Below, in pieces: positions 10,967 through 21,934 of a DNA stretch of 64,000 bases (positions are counted from its first letter, which is position 1; every line of letters begins with the position of its first letter). The stretch covers positions 1,116,001-1,180,000 of the forward strand of contig BLAL01000006.1 of assembly GCA_015698045.1 (NCBI GenBank), given 5' to 3'. The position numbers and the translations under genes are program-made. The stretch comes from Rhizophagus clarus. Its lineage: Eukaryota; Glomeromycota; Glomeromycetes; Glomerales; Glomeraceae. The notes below the pieces were generated by a model that did no database searches, was not told the DNA's origin, and saw only the letters and a list, made by a program, of their open reading frames with translations.

Positions 10967-11089
10967 AATGGCATAACGTTAATAATATCATAATCTGCTT
11001 CATCGTTCCTATTATTATTATTATTTGTATTGTTTTCAGTTTCATTTAGGTCATTCATATTAAACAGATGTAAAATAAATTGATAAAAA

Positions 11090-12390
11090 TAAATATTTGA
11101 AAAAAACGTAATCTTTGGATATTTATTAAAAAATAAGATTTAAATAAATACGAGAAAATTTAAATAAAGATAAAAAAGCAGATGTTATAATAACATAATA
11201 AAAAAAAGATTGGTCGTATGATTATTGATAAATTATAGGTGATTCGGAAGATGATGCAGGAGAGGTTTACAATTGTAATTTTATTTATACGGGCTATTCT
11301 AAATGGTATAATTATATAATTTATTAATTTATATTAAAATGATACAAACACTGAGATATTTACCATGACTATATCACGATACATAGCTTTTTTAGTATTG
11401 ATTTGTGACTTGTGATGAAATAATTGTTTAATTTTAGATGTTGAGGAAACCCCTTCTATATTCCTTTTTGTACACAATATTGCCTGCAAATACTGCCAAA
11501 TGGGATAATTATTACTTTAACTAATCAGAAAAAATTCATTCAAGATTTAGTATACGTATAGATAGCTGTGTACACATTTTGTCAAAAAAAAGTATGGTGC
11601 TTTACTTTTGTATTTTTAATAAATAAGAAAACTATTGCATAATTCAAATTATTTATACAGAGGGTAATCTAGACGTATATGAAGTTGAAGGATTTTCCAT
11701 CGACTGATCAGTTCCAATTTTGTAAATCTATATTTTTATTCTCACGAAAAAAATATAATAGAATACAATCTTTAAAATATCAATTATAATGTAATAAATA
11801 AATTTTACTTTATTTTAATAAAAAAAATTCAAATTTTTATTAATGCAATACAAGTTTAAAAAAAATAAAAAAGTTTTATAAAATTTATAAATTTTACTAT
11901 TAATGCTTCTTCTGTTAATAGATATATAGTGTAAAAAATGGTTTATTTATTCATTTATAACGTTAGTCAATCAATATTTTTGTGCCAATTATAGCTAAAG
12001 TACTAAACTATAAAGAGATTAGGCGCAGACTCGCAAATGGCACACATCACATAATATATACAGGATAATCTGAATACAGGATAATCTATGAGTTAATGAC
12101 AATCTAAATAAATATGACCTCAAGCCGCAGACCATTTTTACAAAATTGGGAAAAACATGATTATCTAAAGACAAAAATATCATTAGTAATAATGATACTT
12201 TATATTAAATTTTATTATTTTGTATATAAAACATTGAAAATTATTCATTAGCGAATGAAATTATTATATTTATTTATTAGTTTAATGAAAAAATAGCAAT
12301 TAGCAAAAAACAAAATATTATTATTATATTATTAAAATATTAAGAAATTAATGATATTGAGGTGAGGAATAAGATTCATGACGTCGTGAT
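11090..12390. other. AT-rich intergenic stretch
   Basis: No supported gene. It contains one copy of a diverged direct repeat (listed separately) and a short duplication ACAGGATAATCT near 12060-12090. Confidence 0.4.
11510..11765 (+). repeat. Diverged direct repeat, copy 1 (copy 2 at 14145-14410)
   Basis: Shared landmarks in order: AAAAATTCATTCAAG (copy 2 AAAAATCATTCAAG), GTATAGATAGCTGTGT, TATAC..GGGTAAT, TGAAGGATTTTCC / TGAAGAATTTTCC, then GATCAGTTC...TTTTTATTC. The copies flank the Myb-like gene in the same orientation. They could be diverged LTRs or duplicated ends of one element. Confidence 0.5.
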
Positions 12391-13010
12391 CTAAAAGGTG
12401 TATAGAGAGATGGTGTGATATATAAAAAGGTGGAGGTGATGGTGAAGATGACGGAGGTGGTGGTAGTGGAGGTTGTGGTGGAGGTGGAGGTGAAGGTGAA
12501 GGTGGAGGTGGGGAGGAGGTTGAGGTGTGGGAGGTTGTAGTGGAGGTGGTGGAGGTAGTGGTGGAGGCAGAATTCGTGCTAATGTACTTTCTGAAAAATT
12601 AAAAATAAGCTAAGTAATTCCATAAAAAAAAAAAAGGAAAAAAATAATAAATTTTACCAGGTTTGAGCCAGAAATCATCAATAAATTTGTTGTAATACTT
12701 CTCTCCATTCTTTGTTACTTTTCCACCTGGTAGTTCATTAAATATTTTCTCATAGACTAATAAAAAAAAGAAATGTAAATTCAAATTCTTATCACAATAT
12801 TTTGTAATTTTCTTACCTTATGCTCTCTTATCAAATTTTGGAATTTCTCTTTACACTGCTCACCAGTGTAAGATTTATTGAATCTCGTATTAATTACACC
12901 TGCCACCTTATCCAAAAACTGACTCTACTAGATCCTGCTATTTCATAATATTCAATATTTCTCATCCTTCTTTCATTAATTAATAATCTAATTTTGGGGT
13001 CATCCCACAT
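12391..13010 (-). pseudogene. Myb/SANT-like DNA-binding protein gene, frameshifted
   Basis: Three exon-like pieces on the minus strand: 13010-12817, 12756-12657 and about 12590-12391 (TAG). Splice signals look good (GTAAGA...TTATTAG, GTAAAA...TTTTTCAG). The product begins MWDDPKIRLLINERRMRN and later has SYTGEQCKEKFQNLIREHK, then YEKIFNELPGGKVTKNGEKY and FIDDFWLKP. This is the Trp-spaced helical pattern of Myb/SANT-like (trihelix/MADF-type) domains common in this fungal group, also as partners in Harbinger-type transposons. The C-terminus is Pro/His/Leu-rich, coded by a GGTGGAGG microsatellite. One base appears lost near 12923-12927 (frame reads FWIRWQV-stop instead of FW.KVAGV), and exon 1 and 2 phases do not agree. 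Confidence 0.5.
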
Positions 13011-13019
13011 ATTATATTT

Positions 13020-14140
13020 TTAGTTAAAGCTTTTTTTTAATTGAATTTGTTAAAGAAAAATTTTGCAAGAATAAGTTATCCTTTTATAATTTTTTTTTTT
13101 TTTTTGAAAAAAAAATAACAATATTACTCAAAAATCTAATAAGTAAAAACATATAATGTCATTACTTAAGAAAGTAAAGATCTTATTAGTTTTAAAAAAA
13201 TAATACAATTATTTGTAACGATCCTAACCGAAAATTATACAATTACTCGTAAAAGGTAGAAATCTTAGTATTAAAAAAAATAATATCATTACTCATAAAA
13301 AATATAATGAAAAAGAAAATCTAAGCCTTAAATAAAAAAAGAATACTATTATTCATAAAAAAAAGTAAAAACTATAACGCCATTACTCATAAAATCTTAA
13401 TCACCTAATTGAAAAAATAAAAATCCCATTAATTTAAAAAAAAACAATACAATTACTTGTAAATATCCTAATCGAAAATAATATAAAAGATCCAATCAAA
13501 AAAAGTAACGATCTAATTGAATAATATCATTACTCTTAGAATCTAATAAAAAAAAAGTTAAAGCTAATTGAAAAAAATAAAATCCTATTAGCTTTAAATT
13601 TTTATAAGTAACGGTATTATTTTTTTAAACTATTTTTTTTTTTTTCTTTAATCAAAAAACTTATAACTATTACTTACATAGGTTGAGTCGCGGTTGAATC
13701 ACGGTTGAGTCATAATTAAATATATTAAGTTGACTAGAATTATTTCACTAAGACGCAGTCGAGTCACGGTTGGATTGTGGTTAAATATATTTGGAAGTAG
13801 GAAAGAAATCGATAATAAAGTATCGATCTGATCAGTACTATAGTAAATACTGAAATTAATACTAAATCGTGATCTGGATGGAATTCTGGTATTATTTAAC
13901 AAACAATTTATTTTGTTTTTGATTAGGTCCATTTTCGTTAGAATTATAGCTATTTACTGTTTATATTTCGTAATTTTTAAAGAAAAAAAAAACTACTGCA
14001 AAAATACCCAATTAGAACTAACATAATTCAGGAAATGTATAAAAAAATGCATAAAAAAAACGTGCTAGAATTTTTAAAATGGCATTTAGAATTTAATTGG
14101 TGTTAATTTTTACTTTATTATACTTTATTTGGTTAAATAT
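13020..14140. other. AT-rich intergenic stretch
   Basis: Poly-A/poly-T with recurring TTACTCATAAAA-like words at 13130-13560. Near 13681-13780 GAGTC(A/G)CGGTTG(A/G) recurs. No gene supported. Confidence 0.4.
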
Positions 14141-14144
14141 GATC

Positions 14145-14410
14145 AAGAAAAAATCATTCAAGTTTTAGAACAAGTATAGATAGCTGTGTGATATTATCAA
14201 CTAATTTATTGCGCTGGGAATATCCACTGTAAAAGATCAGATCACGCATCACAGATTATTTTTTATACGGGTAATTTAAACACAAAATTTTTATATAATA
14301 TTTTAGATTGAAGAATTTTCCTATCGGTTGATCAAGTTCTATTTTCAATTTTGTAAATTGATCAGTTCTATTTTTCAATTTTGTGTGTATATTTTTATTC
14401 CCACAAAAAA
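14145..14410 (+). repeat. Diverged direct repeat, copy 2
   Basis: Partner of the copy at 11510-11765; see its landmarks. Here GATCAGTTCTATTTTTCAAT is additionally duplicated in tandem around 14330-14385. Confidence 0.5.
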
Positions 14411-14509
14411 AATCATTCCCACAAAAAAAATCGAGTAGAGTAAAAAAATTAAAATCCTCTCTCCTTCTTCTCTCCTACATTCTTATTAAAATTTAAGGTT
14501 GTTCTAAAA

Positions 14510-15170
14510 TGGTACACCGCTCATATAACTCCAAGAAAAAGGCCTTGGAACGAATAAAGGCAAAAAGAAGAGAACAAAGTAAACCATTAAGTTGTCATAA
14601 TAAAAATGGTAGGTTATGACTCGGTAATGGAGCTGTACCAATGAACATGACTTGTGCTTAAATTTGATTGTGGATGCTCTCGTTTGGATTCATCTTTCCT
14701 GTCCTAAGGGATACTGTAGCTGTCATGAATGAAGTTGATATAGTAATGAAACTATCCACATAATTTACTTAACGAGTGTACATAGTTAACCCCCTTCCCT
14801 TTCTTTTTACAGTTTATATTACACAGCTAGAACATCATATAGGCATACAAGATGACATAATAATGGAACAACAATTTAAGTTTCAACAACAATAAGAAAG
14901 TTGAAACAACAACAACAACATATTAATGATTTAGAGGAAGTTGAGGTTTTCTTAAAGGCGCAAAATACCTGAATATTGGGTAAGTTTTATAAATATAAAT
15001 TTAGCATTAATGTATTAGTTAGCATCTTAGTATCCTTTACTTGTTTAAAAATAATTATAGCAAGAGAAAGTAAAATTTCTCGAGAGAACATGATAAATCT
15101 TCGTCAGGCATTCGCAGTCGAAGGTCATATTAAAGATCTTAATAGTCAAATACGGTCTTTAAAATATTAA
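14510..15170 (+). pseudogene. Small basic coiled-coil protein gene, likely broken
   Basis: Exon 1 starts with ATG at 14510 and reads MVHRSYNSKKKALERIKAKR, ending near a GTAGGT donor around 14610. Exon 2 follows TTTTTACAG at 14811 and reads YITQLEHHIGIQDDIIMEQQ, then a Gln-rich stretch interrupted by TAA near 14893 and a frame change. It continues as QHINDLEEVEVFLKAQNT. Exon 3, from about 15061, reads ESKISRENMINLRQAFAVEG and ends with TAA at 15168-15170. The heptad-like pattern suggests a coiled coil. Not recognised; the Gln-coding repeat disrupts the frame. Confidence 0.35.
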
Positions 15171-15870
15171 TTAAATAAACAATAATAATTTAATTAATTT
15201 TATAAAATTGAAATAAATTTTATTTTATTTTATTTTTTTTTAATAAAAAATTTAAATTTTATTAATATATAATTTATAAGTAAAAAAATTTTATGAGTCA
15301 TCATGTTTATGTTTTTCTGTTAAAAATAATTCATTCTACAAGATAAAAATTTCGTAGGTACATGTTATTATAAATTGAGTAGGGTAAGCAGTTTAGTCTA
15401 ACTTTAAATGAACGCATTACACAATTGAATACATGCTACTGATCTATTTTTGTGATGTAATTTATGAAATGTTATCTGATCGTCTGTAGACTTTCACATG
15501 CTACTATGTTTATGCAGGCAAATTTGCCTGCGTTACAGACAAAGGGATAATATTTTAGTGATGTTCATGATAATTAATATATATCTATAATAAGTTATGA
15601 TTTATTTTACGTAATACAGTTTTACAAGAATTTTTTTGTGATACTGCTTTATTTTTAATAGCAAGTTTCGATAAAAGCAAAAAAAATCAATTGATCAAAA
15701 TTCGTAACTTATATACTATTGTAGTTGATTAATAAAGACCATATAAATAAAATTTTATTTTTTTTGTCAAATAAAATGTTAAAAAATAAACATCATAAAA
15801 ATTAATATAAAATATTTTACTTCATATTAATTAGTTAAATAAAAATAATAATTCAACTTCTTTTTTGTCA
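15171..15870. other. AT-rich spacer
   Basis: Between the coiled-coil gene and the transposase pseudogene. No gene or clear element end recognised. Confidence 0.4.
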
Positions 15871-16426
15871 TCACTCTTCCATATATTCTTTATCAATAAT
15901 ATATGTTTTACGTCCTAATTTCATAAATCCTACACATCTATCGATTGCAGTAATATCAATAAATTGTGTAGAACCATCATCACCTACAAAGAAAGTTGTA
16001 CCAAGTGCATCTTCATTGACGTTACTTGTCCATTTAACATTTGCCAACATTTTTTCTTGATCCTTATATTTGTATACAAGAAAATAATTCACTTGAGCAT
16101 AAAATGTTTTTGTTATAAATTCTGGTGCAGCATTTCAAATATGAGCCCATCTATCAACTTCCATACGGGTCTTTAATAAAAAAAATAATATTAAATAAAA
16201 TTTACAAAATTTTAATTTATTATTACATAAAATACTAACCAAAACAGTATAATTGATTCAAGCCCAGTCTTTATTTCTACGTATCCATTCTGATCCAATT
16301 ACCTGCCTGTCTGAAGTTATTAGACGACCAAATTTTATCCCTTTCGTTTCAAAATCCTAAAGAAGATAAATGTTAATTATTATTAAAAAAATAAAAATTA
16401 AATAAATAACTGAATATATACACTTA

Positions 16427-18114
16427 CCTATAAGAAATCTGTATACGGAAAGGATACATTTTATAAATATTTGATATACATTTTTACTGATTCTGTATAA
16501 TAATTCCGTATATTTAATACGTAATTTATTTTTGAATGTTTTTTAAAAAATTGGTGCATATGAAATGTATGCGGAAAAATTAATATATACAGAACGTATA
16601 CGGAATTTTTGAACTTGTTTTTTTTAAATAATGATTTTATCGATTTTATCGTTATAAGTCATAACATGTGATCATGTGATTTTGTTATGATACGTTTTTT
16701 GTTTATATAAACCCAGCTTTGATCTTCCACCCTGTCTTCCTGTCTTCCTCTCCCTGATTTTTTATTTCACTATTTTTTTTTTTTTTTTAAAAAAAAAAAC
16801 TCTTTTTTTCTTTTATTTGTTGCCCCTCTTTTTTATTCTTACTTGCTACTCTTCTTTTAAAAACTTCTTTTCCTTTATTTTTCTAACTTCGTTGCCCTCT
16901 TTGAAAAAAAAAATTTTTTTTTGGTTTTATTTTTTTATTCCCATTCATTACCCTCTCTTCTTTTTTTAAAAAAAATTTATTTTTGCCCCTTTTTTTATTG
17001 AATTATTTCTGGATGTTCTCCTCTGACAGCATAGGTTAGAGGTTAAAGATGGACTAACCATGACTACTGACACGAAGTTTGTCAGGACTGGGGAATAAAA
17101 AGCCTTATTTAGTGCAGGTATTTCCTGAGTCTCTAATTTAAAAAGAGAGGTTCCTATAAGCTAGGTTATGTAAGTTACCTTCTGCATTATTTTTCTAACT
17201 TTGTCATCTCCTTAAAAATCATTTTTTATGTCCTTCCCTAACTTCGTTATTCCTTTTTTAAAAAAAAAAAAAAAATTTTTTTTTATCTATTTTACTTTTT
17301 TACTTCCACCTCACTATCCTTTCTTTTTTATTTATTTTTATTCTTTTATTTTGTAGATCAGATTTTTTTTTGGCTGCTTGGTTCTTTTTTTCTTATTGTG
17401 GGTCAATTTTGAAGTACTTTTTTTTTGTAAGTCAGGTAGGCACCAGACGTTTGGAGATTTGGATGATTGCAGGTACTATATAGGCGGAGCTTATATTTTT
17501 TTTTTTTTTTGCTTTTAGGTTGTCTGACTCCTGATGACTTGGACGAATCCAGAATTATAGGCACAATAGAGAAGCGTTGGTCTAATTGAGTTAAAGAAAT
17601 GTACTAGTGTCTTTTTTCATTTATTTTGAAGGAATAGGTTATTTCTTTGGACTAAGTGCTCCTGGAGACTTTTGATTTCTTAAAAAAAATCAAATTTCTT
17701 AAAGAAACATCAGTAGAAATAGTATTAATATTTTTTTTTGTTTTGGTTTGCAATAGTTGGTTTGATAGGAATAAACTATTCATAATATATTTGTGTTTTA
17801 TTTTATTTTTTTATTTTTTGATTTAATAAATAAAATTAAATTTATTTAAATAAAATCTAGTAATAAATTATAATAAATTGTAATATAAACAGTAAATTTA
17901 ATAAGCAATAATATAAATTTCATGGTAAAACAGTGATTAAATAATGTAAATTCCGTATGTATTCCATGCAAATTCTGTATCCAAACCATATTTATAGTAA
18001 TACAGAATTGTGCAATTTTCCATATCTTTTCAATGGTCTATTGTGATACGTTATTTCTAAAGAAAAAAATCGTATAAAAATCTTATTAAAAACGTATCCA
18101 GTTTTCTTATAGGG
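16427..18114. mobile_element. TIR element with TTA target duplication inside the transposase gene
   Basis: The left end CCTATAAGAAATCTG and the inverted right end CCCTATAAGAAAACTGG correspond. TTA flanks both ends (16424-16426, 18115-18117), fitting a 3-bp duplication of the Harbinger or CACTA kind. Subterminal TATACGG/CCGTATA words occur at both ends. A TATATAAACCC promoter-like box lies near 16703-16713. The interior is pyrimidine-rich with several AG/GT blocks. No transposase, so non-autonomous. Confidence 0.65.
17380..17640 (+). repeat. Weak intron/microexon-like blocks (array 8)
   Basis: A T tract ending TTTTGTAAGTCAG precedes GTAGGCACCAGACG...ATTGCAG/GTACTA. A long T tract ending GCTTTTAG precedes GTTGTCTGACTCC...TTGGACGAATCCAGAATT. 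The second block resembles the exon-like block of the array at 49700-50280 (GTTGCTGGACTTCTTGGACG followed by AACCCA), although the elements have different termini. Confidence 0.4.
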
Positions 18115-20529
18115 TTAATTTCATTTCTGCTGCCTTGTTATCTATTACAGATAGATGACTTTTTATTTCTTTGATCTCTGATTTCTTAAGATCATATGTT
18201 TTAGAGGACCATTGAAACTCTTTGTCGTAATTTTCATTTGAATAAACTAAGTGATTTTCATATTCCTTATGAGGGATTGGTGGAAATATCTGTTTATGAA
18301 TTTTTCTGTAATAACACAAATTATTAAACAATTCTAACAAATATACATTATTTGTTAAATTTTTATATGGGTGTAGTCTTGATTTCGCCAATGGTTGTAG
18401 GCTGTAGCATTCCGCAAATGCGTTCCATAGGAAACTGCCATGTGCAACAACAAGGACCATTACTTTGAATACTATCAGCAACATGTAAAAGGTAATGAAA
18501 GCATGCTTTCATTGCACTTAGTCGGCTAGTTAAGTACTGATAATAATAGCTAAAAATTATTAAATGTATATTAAAATTTGATGAATTTAATTGAAAAATT
18601 TTAATAATAAAATTAATTGATAAAAATTTGTACTTACTGTTCATAATGGTTATGAAATTGCAATAGCAAACTCCTTATTTCATTTTGATTATGTAAAGAC
18701 AACTTTCATTTTTGGTAAAGCCAGACAGCTTTGACAAAAAATGACTAACCTTTAAGGTACACTAACGGTAACTGATCTTTTAACAATGGTAAGGAATATA
18801 AAGTTATCCAAGAAGCCCACTCTTTTGCTTTATACCCACTGTAATGACGAAATATATTTCATGGAGGCCGACCAAATTCAGTCAGAATTGACTTTTTAAT
18901 GGCATCCATGTTGGCTCCAATTTCACTCCATTGCTTATTACTAAGTGTATAAGGCTGATTATTAAGAGTAGAATCTTTAAAAAAAGATCCCATCCAATAT
19001 CTTAACATATAAGGGGCAACATTCTCGTAAAATAAATGCATGATCTTAACCAGAAAACATGCAGGAAATTGTGTTGACCTTATATCTAGTAGCACACTAC
19101 GTCCTATAACACCTATTTAGATAATAATTAATTAATTTTAACAAAAAAAATACACTAAATATATATGTTTACCTAAATTAGAAGCTAATAATTCACGTGT
19201 TCTTGATGGTTCTATTGTCACTATCTGCCCAATTCTTGTTATGTAATCACTATGCATTCTCCTTGGTAAATTTGACGGATCATAAGTTTCATTTGTATTA
19301 TTGGTATCTGACGGCGGTGTAGTTGGATAATATATGTGATTATTATATATTCCTCAAAGATCACAATATCGATATGCTATATAGGAATTATGGCCCGTTA
19401 ATAAAGCAATTTTTGATATACCAGGAGTATCACCAGACCATGAAAGCACAGTAGCTTTTAATGAAAATTTTTCATTTGTGAAACCATCATAGCAGTCGAT
19501 GCCACCTATTGTATAAAATTATTATTTAAATAGATAATACAATAAGTGATTAAGTTCTATTTAAAATTACCTTCCAATAAACACAACTCATCAACTACTG
19601 GTTTCAGGAAAGAATTAAAATCTTTTGGAGCTTTAGGACCCAGAATAATAGAAGTAATCAGTAAATTCTCCTTTTTAACACGTTGTTCGGGTGGCAGATT
19701 AGCGTTAATGAATAAAATTATCCAACAATCATCACACTTTTGTTTGAATAATTGGTAACCATCAACTGAACCTAGAAGTACAATATCACGATCATCTTGA
19801 AAATAACCTTTTTGTAACAAATTTTTGTATTGAGCACCATCAATCACGTCACCAATAGTACCATCAATATTTCTAGAAATATATTCTGAACGGTACACAA
19901 TTGTTTTGCACGTGCTGAGTCTTGGTATCATATTGAATCACAAGTCAATCCTGAATGGAAAAATAAGCCACTTGGGCTCTTGATTGTCCTTCCACTTGAT
20001 AACATTTAGCTTTACAATAGATGTATTCATTTAGATTCTTGTAGTCACCGGTAAAAGCACAATATGAGTTGATGCACCTGTCAACCCAAATTGGTTTTAT
20101 AGGAATTATATCTTTAAGCATTTTTATTAATGAATGTATGCTTTTACTAGAGGTACCAACTGTGGCCGTAATAATTTCTTTAAATGCTGTATTACTAAAA
20201 TTATGTCGGACTTTTATTTCAAGAAGACGAAGTCCTTTGGCAACTTCGTTAATAATATTATGCTCTACTGTAAACTTATATTATTATTTAATTATTATAA
20301 TATAATCAAAACAAGTTTAAATAAATTCTATTATATTTACCGGTTGTTAAATTGATATTCTCTAATAAGGTCCTATCTTTTAAACTTCCTTCTAAATTTA
20401 GAGAATTATTCTCACTTTCTAAAAGTAAGTATTTTCAATGAAATGAGTTATGATGGTTGTCAAATAATCTAAATTCATTAATTAATAGATATCGCTGCAC
20501 TACCTGAGATAATCAATTCTTTTTCATTA

Positions 20530-20822
20530 TCAGTTTCTTTCCAATCATCAGCTTTTTTCTATTATAAAAAGATTCTTCTTTGTTATGAAATTCTGATTCT
20601 TCTTCGTTGTAAGATTCTGATTTTTCTTCATTACTATTATAAAAAGATTCTTTTTCATTATGAAATTCTGATTCTTCTTCGTTGTAAGATTCTGATTTTT
20701 CTTCATTATAGGATTCTGATTCTTCTTCATTATAATATTCTTCATTCTCATTATAAGATTTTTTGTTAGAAGACTCTTCTCCGTAAGATTCTTCATTATA
20801 AGAGTTATATTCATCGTAGCTA
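20530..20822 (-). repeat. Ser/Glu/Tyr codon repeats in transposase exon 2
   Basis: Repeated coding motif for SESYNEE and SEFHNEKESFYN, about 40-60 bp period, part of the transposase N-terminal exon. The exon must leave this frame near 20560 to read KADDWKETDNEKELIIS, implying a one-base indel in an A run. Confidence 0.6.
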
Positions 20823-21040
20823 AAATACAAAAAAAATAGTAACTATTATTTTTAAAATAATCAACTTCAAAATTACAACTATATAATGTACCTTTCATCA
20901 ATAACATCATTATCAATTAATTCAATGTTATATTTTCTCTTTTTAGAGTGTCTCCATTTAGTTGTAGGATGGACATATTTGCCTATTCCATTCCTCTTAC
21001 ATCTGAGGCATTCGCATAATTCCAAATTTTTATTACTCAT

Positions 21041-21900
21041 TTAAAATTTTCTATAGCGATAAAATTTTATTCTCCCACTATTTATGATTAAGATTACTCA
21101 TGATCAGATCAAGATTAATAATCAGATCAGGATTAATTCATGATCATGATCAAGATTGACTTATAATTATGTATTGTTCAATTCCTATTGTTCTTAAGGA
21201 TCTATTCAGAATTAACCGTGACTTTACCATGACAGACAGTTTTTTTAGTATTAAAATTACCGCGACTGTACCGTGGACCGTGGTACTACCAGGTTGATTG
21301 ATGATGTGAAAACTTCTTATGTTCCTTTTTTATACACAATAACGCTGTCAAATTTCTGTCTTTTTTTTTTTGTAAAAAAAAATTGTTCATTTTATTTTTC
21401 TTTTTTAAGAAAAATTAGGAATGTTTCTTTGGCACGAGACACAAAGACTTTATACAAACAAAAATAAAATGTCTGTTTATAATAACTGTATTTGGTAGTA
21501 TATAGTATTGATAATTTTACTCAAGTCCAATTGTTCGTTTTACTTTTCTTTTTAAAGAAAATTTGATAATGTTTCTTTTAATTCTTTGAAAATTTTGTTT
21601 CTTTTTTAAGAAAACTCGACAGTGCTTTCTCACATTTTTTTTTTAAAAAGAAAATTAATTGATTGATTTTCTTCTTTAAGAAAAATGGCTTTTCTTCCAA
21701 TTTTCTTTAAAAAAAATTGATTCATTTCATCTTTCTTTTTTTTAGAAAAATCCCTAACGTTTCTTAAAATTTTTTTTTTTGATTCATTTTTATTATAAAT
21801 CTGAGACTTATTTTTTATAATCAACCACACGATTATAATACAAAAATCATATCTTTTATCATCACTTGTTTAAAATTCAGCCTCATTCAAATCCAACGTA
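21041..21900. other. Intergenic region upstream of both flanking genes
   Basis: Contains GATCA-rich words (ATGATCATGATCAAGATT, 21100-21160), a small palindromic stretch GTACCGTGGACCGTGGTAC (21271-21289), and repeated TTTTTCTT...AAGAAAA motifs at 21540-21770. No coding region supported. The 5' exon and promoter of the Lys/Arg/Glu-rich gene should lie here but could not be fixed. Confidence 0.4.
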
Positions 21901-21934
21901 ATTTATCGATGAGAGAGAATGAGAGAGAGAGTAG

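Larger units (their letters stand above)
2210..11058 (-). pseudogene. CCHC zinc-knuckle gene split into three pieces by two transposons
   Basis: The three coding pieces are 11058-10967, 9431-9181 and 2622-2210 (stop TAA). Joined after removing the elements 9441-10966 and 2632-9180 and one copy of each 9-bp flanking duplication, they form one open frame of about 251 codons starting MNDLNETENNT. The N-terminus is Asn-rich. The middle is Ser/Thr/Pro-rich, with PLPSTTT repeats coded by a GAT/GTT microsatellite. The C-terminus has two CCHC knuckles, CFACSYFGHGCKEC and CLNCWRSGHAASKC (C-x2-C-x4-H-x4-C). Such knuckles bind single-stranded nucleic acid and occur in Gag proteins and in host RNA-binding proteins; no other Gag or Pol domain is visible. 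As it stands the gene is physically broken unless the insertions are spliced out. Confidence 0.7.
15871..21040 (-). pseudogene. TNP2/CACTA-like transposase gene (DUF4218 type), interrupted
   Basis: Multi-exon gene, start ATG at 21040. Exon 1 has CECLRCKRNGIGKYVH. Exon 2 is a Ser/Glu/Tyr repeat (SESYNEE). Further exons carry INSYCAFTGDYKNLNEY, the TNP2 core DGYQLFKQKCDDCWIILF with LGPKAPKDFNSFLKPVVDEL (compare PGPK.P...FL.P.VDEL of plant TNP2), and DIMHLF-like KIMHLFYENVAPYML. CTWQFPMERICG follows as the DUF4218 signature. Breaks: A-run frameshift near 20560; TGA at 19945, 19354, 18859, 18706, 16258 and 16135; TAG near 18747; frameshift near 19900; a 7-bp tandem duplication near 18398-18411; and a transposon at 16427-18114 before the last exons. 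Clearly non-functional. CACTA ends were not found. Confidence 0.7.

Noticed and set aside
13699-13932. 77-codon minus-strand frame
   Set aside because: AT-rich, no family pattern, no splice or start context.
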